Positions 23,824 to 32,591 of a stretch of 64,000 nt of DNA are shown here, piece after piece. A program made the translations under genes and the position numbers. Location of the stretch: the NCBI GenBank assembly GCA_002197995.1, contig NGZR01000003.1, positions 682,001-746,000 on the forward strand, in the 5' to 3' direction. Positions within the stretch are counted from its first letter, which is position 1. Every line of letters starts with the position of its first letter. Below the pieces are notes generated by a model. The model did not search any database and was not told the origin of the DNA. It saw only the letters and a program-made list of their open reading frames with translations. Source of the DNA: Gaeumannomyces sp. JS-464. Lineage: Eukaryota; Ascomycota; Sordariomycetes; Magnaporthales; Magnaporthaceae.

Positions 23824-23872
23824 ATGCGCGGGATATATGTCCTTTTTTTCCGCAATAAAAATAAAAGTTTTA
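23824..23872 (-). pseudogene. H gag zinc knuckle remnant
   Basis: The minus strand reads YFYCGKKGHISRAY. A retroviral CCHC knuckle has the spacing C-x2-C-x4-H-x4-C, so the first and last Cys have become Tyr (TGT/TGC to TAT/TAC), again G-to-A. This locates the end of gag in H. Confidence 0.7.
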
Positions 23873-25321
23873 AGCTATACGCCGGTTCCTTTTTACTAGC
23901 GTAATAAAAGGGCGGCTTTCGGTATTAACCTTGTTAAAGTTTATAAAATCGTTGTTATGCGCCGTATTTTATTGCGAACCCGGGCGGTTTTAAAGCGTTT
24001 AATTGTAATTCCGCTAACGATAAGCATAATTAGCGATGTTATTAAATAAATTGCGAAATAGTGCTACCCATTTATCGAATGCGTTAAAAGCTAGTCGTAA
24101 TAATGGGAAAATAAAGCGAAATAGCCCGCTAAGTTCGCTATTACCTTTTTTTTAAAGCTTTTATTAATTATGCATTAATTATATCGTATAAGTTAGCGAA
24201 ACGGTGGAATTTATTAATAAAATTTCCGAAAAAGCTTTTTTTTTATTTAAAGCTAGCGAAATGCCGTTAAGCCGCTTATACCGCGTCGGCCGTAATATAT
24301 ACCGGGTTACAAGTGCGAAATAGGTCGGCGATAATGTGGATTTGTTTAAACGACGGGTTATCGTCGGTAGGTATTTTGCTTTTAACCAGGCTGTACGTTT
24401 ATCCCGCGAGGAATTGCCCGGCGTATAATACCTTTTTTTTATTTTTTAGGAACGCTAGTTTATTTAGCGCGAATTTGGTTTGCAATTAAGCCTTTTAAAA
24501 TTCGTAAGCCTTTTATTATACTTCGGATAAAAGCTGCTTTTTTGCGAACGTTAAAAGGTTATAAGCTTTAAGTTAAAAAACCGCCGTTTTCGCGGTAATT
24601 AATAAAAAGGCGCTAGTTAATAGGAAATTAGCGTTAAATGTAAATGTAAATGCTTTATTAGTGGCTAATATGTGCGTTTTTAAGCTAAAAAAGTCCTCGT
24701 AACGGGTTAACCTTCGGTGGCTAAGTTTTCGCTTTTATTTTTATTATGCTTTAAAGATTATAATCCTATCCCGCGCTTTTTAAAGCCGGGCTATTACCGT
24801 TTTTTTTAACGCGTTCGTTTCCCGCTTATCTTCTTTTAATTTAGCGCTTTTAGCCATTTCTCGTTTTATATCGGCTAATGCGGTTTAATGCGTTATTAAC
24901 ATTTGGTTTAGGTTATTTTTGGTAACAGTATTAGTGGTAAGCAAATTATTTACGCCGTTATTTAATTTTAATAAAATGGCGTTTATTTGGTTTATCGCTT
25001 GTTTAAAACCGCTAATAACGCCGATAAAAGCTATTATGTTCGCTTTTTTTGCCTTTCGAATTAAAATTATTAAAATAAAAAACTCGGCGAAAAATTTGCT
25101 AAAGCTTCGCTCGCTTTATAATGCGGCTCCGCTATTTAAAGCTTTATTCGTTATATAAGTAGCTTTTGGTCGTTTTAAAAGTTTTAGTAAATGGTTATCG
25201 GTTCGCCGTCGGTTTTTTAATAATGTTTTATGGTTTTGTTTATAATTCCGTAATGTGTTACGTTTTGGTTTTAGCAAAAAGCGGTCGGCTTTAACCGGTT
25301 TTGGAAAATGGCGCAATAAAC

Positions 25322-25501
25322 TGTTACAATGCAACATTTAAATGCTAGGAAAAAAGCTTATTATTACGCGAAAAGAGAAAGGAAAAAACTCCTATTTATT
25401 TAATAGCGGAAAGCCGTATATATATAAGCTAAATAGTAGCTAAAAATCGCTTCGTAACATTAAATAGTGGCTGGGTGGTAGCTAAAAATCGCTTCGTAAC
25501 A
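25322..25501 (-). repeat. 5' LTR of H
   Basis: It is 180 bp, begins TGTTACAATGC and ends TTCGTAACA, with the intact TG...CA ends. It carries the same internal duplication of the terminal 20-odd bases as the other H LTR. The GTTAA target duplication follows at 25502-25506. Confidence 0.85.
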
Positions 25502-25639
25502 GTTAAACTTTTTTTTAAACGGTAATACCGGGATTCGAACTCGAAACCTCGGTAAAAAAAGATTAAAACTACGCCTAATGCGTTACAAAACTTAAAAAAG
25601 TTATTAAAAAAGCTATAGCTTACTACGGTTAAAAAAGGA

Positions 25640-25850
25640 AAGCAGGTTTAAGTTAAAATTAACCTTGAATGCTTACTAGTCGAGGGAAACGGTAGGAGTT
25701 ACGAAAGGTTCGGGTTATAAAGCAGCTTAGCGAGCCGCCTGGTCGGCTTCCTCCCGTTCGATACGCTTTAACTTTTTTATAGCGTTAATATTACGACGGA
25801 TTGCACGCATTTTCTTTTTAAACTATATTTTTTTTTTTGTTTTCGCAAAC
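25640..25850 (-). pseudogene. Second copy of the antisense basic reading frame, in the G1 tail
   Basis: The minus strand reads a degraded version of the 5480-5758 frame, including RAIR and INAIKKLKRIEREEAD before stops. Its position just inside the 3' LTR of G1 and its orientation against the element are the same as in G2. That both copies share it shows that it was present before the two elements separated. Confidence 0.5.
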
Positions 25851-26304
25851 ATTTAAATTTGTTATTTAAAATACAGCGTTCGTTATTTAAAGTACGACGT
25901 TTTTTTCCACCGTTTTAATTTCCGCTTTTATTTGCTAGTATTAAAAACCGATAAAACGAAGCTATTCGAGCGAGGAACTTAAAATGTCGCAATTTGTGCG
26001 GTTTTAACTAAAGCATTTTACGCACCGAAAAAAGTTTTAAAAAAAGGCTTCGCACTTTTTACGCTTTAAAACCTCGTAATAAAAAAGCAAAAAGGTATTT
26101 TAATAAAAGATAAAACGATTTAAACGAGTAGGTTTTTACGTTAAAAAGTTTTTTTTCGCAAAAAAACGTTTTCGCACCCGATTAAACATTTTGTTAAAAT
26201 AAAAAAAAGATAAAAAATAGTAAAAAAGGAAAGTATTTACCATTAATAAAAAGCGGGGCGAAAAAATATAACTAAAAAGATTTAACTTAAAAAGGGAAAC
26301 CTAA

Positions 26305-26780
26305 TGTTACGACCAGTATGTAAGCCCTAAAAAAGTAAAACGGAAAGGGGCCTAAATAGTGCCTTTGCCCCGCACTTAAATACGTAAAGTTACGTGGTCC
26401 CAACTGGATCTTTAAATTTGTGCCGGAAGAACTACAAATCCATAAAGCCAAAAGGATTTTTAAATTTGTGCTAAAAAAACCATAAATTTACAAAGCCAAA
26501 AAAATCTTTAAATTTGTGCCAAAAGGACCACAAATCCATAAATCCAACCTAACATAAGGCAAAAGGCAGCGTGTATATAAAGGATGGATTTCTTATTGTT
26601 TTAAGTAGCTTTAATTAAGGCTTCGGCATTAGTTAACCTAAATTAGCTCCTAGGCATCCCTTGGGGCAAGAAATTAGATTGTCCTTTTAAGTTACGTGTT
26701 ACCATGTTAACCAGATTAGCGATATTGTCCTTTCCACCCCCGAGGTGCCCTACCTTAGGAGCAGACCCCTAATTGTAACA
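26305..26780 (+). repeat. 3' LTR of G1
   Basis: It is 476 bp and reads TGTTACGACC to TTGTAACA on the plus strand. It is the reverse complement of the LTR type seen at 4640-5115, and it retains more CpA and TpG than the G2 LTRs, so it is the least RIP-altered copy. Internal tandem repeats occupy about 26415-26545. The five bases following it are TACTG, the expected position of a target duplication whose partner lies outside the window. Confidence 0.88.
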
Positions 26781-27500
26781 TACTGTCGAAAAGGTGGCAG
26801 AAGTAATTAACATACTCGATCCACGTGATTATGGTGTTTTAAAGGACGATATGATCCGCCTGCGTGGAGTTGCAATAAAGATCGTGTTGTGCTTTAGAGG
26901 GAGCAGTGTGGGTGTTAATGGCGAGGTGGGGTAAAGCTGGGCATGGCGATGGGAATGGCAAGCGGGTAGCTGCTGCGAGGGATGTCACGGCTGCAGGGTT
27001 AAAATGGACGACACGTGACGGACTGTCAACCCCGCACGTTGCGTACTCCTCGCACTGGTTTTGGGCCTTTCGATATACGTAGCAGACGGAAAGGTGGTGG
27101 TCAATGTAGTAGTAATCGTCGATGATTGGTTTGAAAGTTTCGAGAGCAGCTTGCAGAGGCGACAGAAGGAACAGGTAATATGCAAGTGAGGGCCGTGGGT
27201 ACACCTACAGGCCTTAAGGCCGGATACTGCAAAATTGTCTACACAGTAACCAAAGGGAGGCCTAGGTCGACAAATCACAAGATCTGCTGTAATGAGCCTT
27301 AAGATGAAAGGGTGGTGCGTTTGCCACAGCCTTTAACTACCACATCCAGATATAAACTCCCAACTGCCTGATTAGTTATTAACACAAGGGATCCTGTGCC
27401 ATGCCAAAATAATGATGTATTTAAAAGGCCGAGAGCGTTAGAATTAAGTATGCAAGCGGAATGGAAAGGGATGCGCGCTTTTCAAGCTGATGACATGTTT
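26781..27500 (-). repeat. Repeat family R, copy 1 (R1)
   Basis: The reverse complement of about 27500-26840 is similar over most of its length to 37330-37402 plus 38084-38600, so the two copies face each other about 10.5 kb apart. R1 is GC-balanced and not strongly RIP-altered. It has overlapping open frames on the minus strand (26839-27204 and 26985-27278) with motifs such as HHLSVCYVYRKAQNQCEEY and INTHTAPSKAQHDLYCNST that are only partly kept in copy 2. No transposase or retroelement domain is recognised and no boundary motif is seen. It could be a non-autonomous element or a duplicated host gene fragment. Confidence 0.55.
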
Positions 27501-28195
27501 TGGCCAGTGCGGCGTGCTTGCCCTGCCCTCCTTCCGGGCCACGGCCCACCTTTTTGGCCGCAGTCAGGATATAACGGGCCGGCATTTCCAAAGGTTAGGG
27601 GGACGAGGGGGCAAAGATAGGGCGCGATTTTCGTCTTCCTGGCGCCGGCGCCGGAGACGGAGGGACAGTTGACGAGGCATGGTACCGGAAGTAGGGTTGG
27701 TAGGTAGATTAGCCTTTGTGATACCTTTTCTGTACTTAAATCCGAACTGCCAGAGGCTCCCCCTTATATATTACGAGAATCTCTGGCTTTTGGGCTTTCG
27801 AACGAGCTTACCGCCGGCCCCAGGGACCCTTTGGATCCGCCAGAAAGTGAGGCTATTCAGGCCTGCTTTAACCCTGGATCACGACTTTGCACGGGCCGTT
27901 CTTATTTTTGGGAATAGCTTCTATTTTGATCGTTTGTACCCTTTGCTTTTTATAGATAGACGTTCCCTGTATCCCCTGGATGTGAACCCACCGAAAATCA
28001 GGCCCAAATATACATGAACGGGCACAGGGCTACCCCGGGCGTTGTCTCCACGTCGAGAAATAAGCTTATTTGAAGCCAAAAAACCGGCAGGGGGGTCAAA
28101 AAACCGATAGTCTAGGACAGGCCCTAAGTATCAGAAATGTGTGCAGCGGGGTTAGTCCCTTTTCCTACAGCGCAGGGGCAAGAAACTTATCAGCC
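27501..28195. other. Unassigned stretch with a Harbinger-like end at 28123
   Basis: Plus-strand frames at 27396-27672 and 27679-28017 have no recognisable domain. The part 28123 down to about 27880 resembles the interior and left end of the Harbinger-like element at 37403. Its end, read on the minus strand, starts GGGCCTGTCCTAG and is flanked by TAA (28124-28126). I could not find the opposite terminus, so it may be truncated. Confidence 0.4.
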
Positions 28196-28705
28196 ATTAA
28201 CCACGATAGGCGCCACATCTTTCGAGACCTTCGACCTTACATTTGCACCTTTGCCGACTGCCAAACCCCGAACAAACTGTACGCCACGCGCAGAGACTGA
28301 ACCTACCACGAGATGCAAGTCCATCGGAGGCAGTGGGTCTGCCGGTTCTGCTCCGAGGTCGCCACCAGAAGGAACGATATGGCTTCCCACCTGACAGCCT
28401 CCCACCCGGGCCGGCTCCAAAAGCATAGGCGGCCCGTCCTAATGGATATGGCCGAACGTACGGTCGACGAAGGCTCCATCGATTAATGCTCCTTTTGCCC
28501 ACGCAGCATATCCGTCAAAAAGCTAATAGCACACATGGGCGGGCACATGAAGAAGCTCTCCATTTTCTCCCTGTCCAGGGGACACGACGACCCTCCCGAG
28601 GGCGACTCTGCGGAGGGCGGCTCTAAGGATGAAAGGCGGCACCACCATATATATTTCTGCTCTCACTGTCTCAGCGAGCATGCAACTATGGAAAAGTCAA
28701 TGTAA
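28196..28705 (+). pseudogene. C2H2 zinc-finger fragment of the type found in fungal NLR/ankyrin-associated proteins
   Basis: One frame reads IFRDLRPYICTFADCQTPNK, YHEMQVHRRQWVCRFCSEVA, MASHLTASHPGRLQ, CSFCPRSISVKKLIAHMGGH and MKKLSIFSLSRG. This is the standard fungal pattern DLRPY-C-C, MxxHRRQW-C-C-H-H, C-C-H-H, SLF seen near the end of many NACHT/HET-type and related proteins. Two in-frame stops interrupt it: TGA where the family has Trp in RRDW, and TAA before CSFCP. No frameshift is needed otherwise. There is no promoter or N-terminal part, so it is a fragment. Confidence 0.75.
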
Positions 28706-28827
28706 AAGCTAATATCCAACTATATCATCGGGAAGGAAGGTAACTCCCAGGGTCAAAGAAAAGAAAAAGAAGAAAAGGAACACTGGGTCCGAGGTTAACA
28801 AAAGATCTGAACGCCAGAGAGCACAAG

Positions 28828-29549
28828 ATGCAGCACGGACAGGCGGCAGCGCAGCAGCGGCGGTGCATAACCAGCATTCGCAAGACGGCAGCGAGTCCGA
28901 CAGGCGCGGGACGGCCTCGTACCACGCGCCAGCAGAAGAACCGAGTCCGGAAAGGCGTGACGTTACCGACACGGGCAGGTGCCCAACGACGCGCGAGAAA
29001 GCGGCCAGGAAGGCATCGCCAACACAAATCTCGGGATAAGCCAGGCCAGCCCGCCGCCGGACAAACAACGAGCGCGCAGGCCATATTGATAAACAGCGAG
29101 GGACTGCCGGCGCAGATCCAGATGCAGAACCCGCAGCTGGCCAGCCAGATCGCCATGGCACAGCACCAGCAGCGGCTTCAGCAGCAGCACCAACAGCAGC
29201 ACCACCAGAACCACCACCCGCAGCATATGCAAAACCCGGCGGCCATGGCCAACGATAAAATGAACCAGCAGCAGCACGGGCAAATAACGCCGCAGCAAAT
29301 GCAAAACCTGATGCGCGCTGCAGCAAAACCCCACGCTTTTTGCCCAATATGCGCAGCAGGTTAACAACATGTCGCAGGTGCAGCAGATGCAGGCGGCACA
29401 GGCGGCGGGCGGCATGCAGGGCAATGTACCGCAGCAAATGGTTGCCGGGCAGAACATGGTCGATATGAACGGCATAAACGCCCAGCAGCTCGCCGCCCAA
29501 CAACGCCTACAGCAGCAGCAGCAGCAGCATCAGCAGCAGCAGCAGCAGC

Positions 29550-29583
<34 letters not shown>

Positions 29584-29611
29584 GCAAGGGCACTCTCAGA
29601 TGACGCCGTAG
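28828..29611 (+). pseudogene. Glutamine-rich protein fragment, frameshifted near 29310
   Basis: The first frame (28828-29364) becomes glutamine-rich after residue 90, with QIQMQNPQLASQIAMAQHQQ. The following frame continues as QQNPTLFAQYAQQVNNMSQV and the long open stretch 29369-29611, so one indel near 29310 separates them. The composition recalls Q-rich transcription coactivator subunits (for instance Spt20-like proteins), but low complexity prevents a firm call. A stop follows at 29609-29611. It lacks an identifiable folded domain and lies among other gene fragments. The minus-strand frames here are Leu/Ala-rich shadows. Confidence 0.45.
29510..29586 (+). repeat. CAG/CAA trinucleotide repeat encoding poly-Gln
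   Basis: About 25 uninterrupted CAG or CAA codons, with one CAT, run inside the Q-rich fragment. The first part is CAG, the second CAA. It is a candidate length-polymorphic site. Confidence 0.9.
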
Positions 29612-29674
29612 CTGATGCAGCAGATGGACCATCTCTGGTCTCCCGCCGCGGCGGCCTGGTAGAGCCCGGAGCCG

Positions 29675-30010
29675 TGCGTGCGGGACCCGACGTTAATGTC
29701 GGGGCCGTGCCGGAGCAGCAGCGCCACCACAGCGTCGTGCTCCTTACTGGCGCCGCGACGAGCGCTGAGTTAAACTCGCCGCCCTTGGCGTTAACGTCGG
29801 CGCCCGCCGCGGCGTGCAGCACGCTGCCGAATCGTCGCCCTTGGAGATTAGGGCTGACACCTTGGCCCAGGAGGAACTCGACGACGTCGAGATGGCCGTA
29901 AAAGGCCGCCGCTCCCATCGCGGAGTCAAAATAGCCCTCCTGGCGCCTGGGTCGTTGCCGCACTCGGCCATAAGATCTCAACCTAGGGACAAGTCGCCGA
30001 GCTCGGCGGC
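29675..30010 (-). pseudogene. Ankyrin-repeat fragment
   Basis: The minus strand reads TEQPLYFAAELGDLSL at the right, then, after a frame change, AAAFYGHLDVVEFLLGQGVS, FGSVLHAAA and GADVNAKGGEFNSALVAA. These are ankyrin repeats of the GxT.LhxAA..G....V..LL..GADVN type used in fungal NLR-like and other proteins. At least two frameshifts are present between 29700 and 30000. It directly follows the histidine kinase piece on the same strand; whether the two were once one gene is unclear. Confidence 0.65.
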
Positions 30011-30099
30011 GAAGTAGAGCGGCTGCTCCGTCTTATCTGCGTTGCGCTTGTGCATGTAATGGGTCATATGCAGGGTGGACCCCTCATGGGAATGGTCCG

Positions 30100-31717
30100 G
30101 GTGCCGAATGTTAAGCCAGTTAACATACGCGCCGCACTTGGGTCCGTCCAGGAGGCGGCGGTAAGAGGCGGCGCAGGACGGATAAGCAGCAGGTTCGAGT
30201 CGAGCTTGGAGATCGTCCACGATGGACTTTTGGTGCTGGACGCAAAGGGCGATAGGGTTAGCGTCGACACACGATTCGATGACGGCGAGCGAAGGCGGGG
30301 CGGATGCGGTGCGGGTATCGGCCAGGGCGGACGAAATGTCGTCGGTATATTGCAGGATGGCGCTAAACGGGTTACGCATTTCGTAGGACGTAATGTCGAT
30401 AAACTCGTTCTGCAGGCGGCGCATTTCCTCGGCTTTTTGCAGCCGGCGCTGCTGTAGGCCCTGGTCCCACTTAAGGTGCGAAATGTCGGTAACGGAGCCC
30501 ATAACGGAGCGCAGGGAGCCGTCAGGGCTTCGTCGTGCAGGTTGACAGGGCCGCCGGCGCGAGGGCACCTTTTAAGCTGCAGCTCGCCGGACCAGGGCAC
30601 CTGGTCGTGCACGAGGCGGCGCCAGCCCCTGTTCCATAAGTCGGTCCAGGACGTTTTGAACTCGGGCTGGCCCTGGCTTTCGCGCGGGTGACCCGTCATC
30701 TCGAAAAAGCGGTCGTTGGCCTCGCGCAGCACGCCCTCGGGGCTGACGAGGAGCAAGCCGAGCGGTGAAATCTCCGCCATGCGGCGCAAACGGCTGGCCT
30801 GCAGCGCCAGCTGCTCCGTCAGCTGTTCGCGTTCGAGCGCGGCCGTTTCGGCGGCGTTACGGCTGCGGCGCATTTCGTCCTCGAACAGGATGACCGAAGC
30901 CAGCGACATGGCTAGCTGGCGGTTCAGGGTGCTAAATGAAGGCGCGGTAAGCGTCGTCGTAGGGCCGGCGCGGGTTGACAGCCGGGACGACGTCGCCATT
31001 AGTCGGGCGCACGGGGAAAATAATGGCCTCACGGCAGGGGCCACCGAACCCGCGCCACTCGAAGCCGTCCAGTAGCGGCACGGGCAGGTTTCCGTCGCGT
31101 CGTCGTGCGCGCTGTGCAGCAGCGTGAGCTCGCGCGTGCGCATGGCCTCGCGGAACGAGGGCACAAAGCCTCGCGGCTGTGCTTGAGGTCGAACTGCGGC
31201 GGCCCCGCGGTACGGCGATACTCCCCTCGAGAGGTGGCACGAATTGAATGACAGGGTGCTGCCGGACGAGATGGACGAGCTCTCGGCCGCGTCGTCGGCC
31301 GCGTCGCCGAACGAGTACAACAGCGCAAACGGCACGTCGAAGGCATTGTCCTGCAGCGATTCGAGCACGGGGCGCCAGAACTGCGTGACGGAACGGGCAT
31401 GGGCCCCGTGGGCGCCGAGGCGGTTAATGGTCTGTATCCAGGGACGGTTAAGCACGGCTAGGGGTGGTATCGAAGGGCCCGATATAGAAACAGAGGATGA
31501 ATGGGGTGTCTCCACGAATAGAAGGTCTCCTCGAGGATGCCGTTGCACGCGATGGGCAGGTAATCGTCGTCCTTACGCACGCTGATGCCCGTACGCACGC
31601 ACTCGGCGAAGACGGGTCGCAAATAGCCCACAGGTTGGCCGCCTGCCGGAACTCGGGCGACCAGCTCTCCATGGCGCCCAGAGGCGTCGAGGCCGCCGGG
31701 TCCAGGAGGGTTGCCAA
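30100..31717 (-). pseudogene. Hybrid histidine kinase N-terminal half, frameshifted, phosphoacceptor His changed to Tyr
   Basis: Readable parts in order are PLGAMESWSPEFRQAANL (near 31700-31640), VPFALLYSFGDA (near 31330), GFVPSFREAMRTRELTLLHS, STLNRQLAMSLASVILFEDE with MRRSRNAAETAALEREQLTE, a PAS domain (LLLVSPEGVLREANDRFFEM), SVMGSVTDISHLKWDQGLQQ and the H-box TSYEMRNPFSAILQ. Family members have TSHEMRNPLSAI; His to Tyr at 30383-30385 removes the residue that is phosphorylated. The ATPase and receiver domains are absent. Several frameshifts occur between 31550 and 30900. The left end runs into ankyrin sequence and the right end joins a LINE at about 31716. Confidence 0.78.
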
Positions 31718-32470
31718 TCCAGTGCTATTAGTTCGCAGAAGGCTTCCAGCTTGTCGTCCCGTACCGAATAGTTAACCGTTTCGGGCTTGACCTCTCCTTT
31801 TGAGGGAAAAGTGGTAAGGAGAGTTTCGTGGTCCGATCCGGTTGCTAGGCCCTTTGCGATGTAGGTTTCCGCGAAGGGGACGTTGGAGAAAACCATGTCT
31901 AAAACCCCTCCAGCTCTGTAAGTATAGAGCAGCCTATGTCGCCCGTAAACACCATCCCGGTCCTATCCGCCCATTCCGACAGTCGGTCGCCCCCTCTGGC
32001 GTTTCCTCTGCCCGGCTCGTACGCCGCGGCGATCAGGTTAAAGTCTCCCGATGGCCGTTGAGCCGTCGGGGGTTGTGTCGCAGACCAGGTTCAGCGCGCC
32101 CTCGTTTCCTGCCGCCCGGTATATGTTGTAGATCTGCACCCCGTTGACGGTTAGGGTGATCCAGTCCCGTGAGGGCCTGGGTCTTCTCTGGGAGACCTTA
32201 AGGTTTGCCCTCGTCTAACATATGTGAGGGCTCGCGGTCTTTCCGCAATCAGCTCGTCCAAATCTCGCGACTTTCCCCAAAGGTCTACCGGGGCGAACAG
32301 GTCGAAACCTGGGTGCGATTGTGTTTTGGTGCCGTAATAGCACGCTGGCTCTTGTACATTTACCACGTCCACGTTTGCTTGGTGGCATTGTTCGAGCAGT
32401 GTCAGTGGGGGACGTGTTGCTTCCCACGTTTGCCCATGCTATGATAAGCTCTCGTCTGGATCCACTGCTT
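31718..32470 (-). pseudogene. LINE ORF2 endonuclease domain, truncated
   Basis: MDVVNVQEPACYYGTKTQSH (32372 downward) contains the NVQEP box with the catalytic Glu of an AP-type (EEP family) endonuclease. The C-terminal part reads MVFSNVPFAETYIAKGL and ATGSDHETLLTTFPS, the SDH box with the catalytic Asp-His pair. Between them the frame changes several times. The protein would then have continued to reverse transcriptase, but the sequence switches to the histidine kinase at about 31716. Confidence 0.72.
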
Positions 32471-32591
32471 TTGGGCCTACTGTTCATTAGGGGTAGGGGT
32501 ATAAGGATGGTGGCCATATCCGTGCAGGGCGGGTGGATAATAGGTCAGGCTGGTTTCCAGTCTGCTCGCGGTTGGAAATAATGTCTCTGTA

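Larger units (their letters stand above)
15619..25501 (-). mobile_element. Ty3/gypsy element H with 178-180 bp LTRs, inserted in G1
   Basis: Short LTRs (15619-15796 and 25322-25501) bound the element. Flanking 5-bp repeats are ATTAA (15614-15618) and GTTAA (25502-25506), differing by one G-to-A change. Removing it restores a continuous G1. Minus-strand remnants in order are gag with a CCHC knuckle (about 23870-23824), a reverse transcriptase (about 20900-20400) and an integrase (19133-18909). A Pogo-type transposon (21597-23451) sits between gag and reverse transcriptase. H is a different family from G1/G2: its LTRs are much shorter and its RT and integrase motifs differ. No intact frame remains. 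Confidence 0.85.
1444..26780 (+). mobile_element. Ty3/gypsy chromovirus G1, RIP-degraded, interrupted by G2 and H
   Basis: G1 is seen in three pieces on the plus strand: 1444-4639, 14018-15618 and 25507-26304, followed by its 3' LTR at 26305-26780. Joining across 4639/14018 and 15618/25507 gives a sequence collinear with the reverse complement of G2, which shows that G2 and H were inserted into it. Visible parts in order are a gag region, a reverse transcriptase (near 3715-4130), RNase H, integrase, a chromodomain (KYLIKWKKYGYKKNT near 15450) and the 3' LTR. The 5' LTR and first part of gag are missing at the left junction. CpA and TpG are scarce, TpA abundant, and stops are everywhere, as expected from RIP. 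Confidence 0.85.

Noticed and set aside
25510..25600. Complete tRNA gene
   Set aside because: Only a T-arm/B-box-like piece is visible; no acceptor stem partner or anticodon arm could be paired.
28709..29503. Minus-strand frame of 264 codons rich in Leu, Ala and Val
   Set aside because: It is the antisense shadow of the CAG/CAA glutamine-rich sequence on the plus strand.
30716..31075. Plus-strand frame opposite the histidine kinase
   Set aside because: Antisense shadow of kinase coding DNA; Arg/Ser/Ala-rich with no domain.
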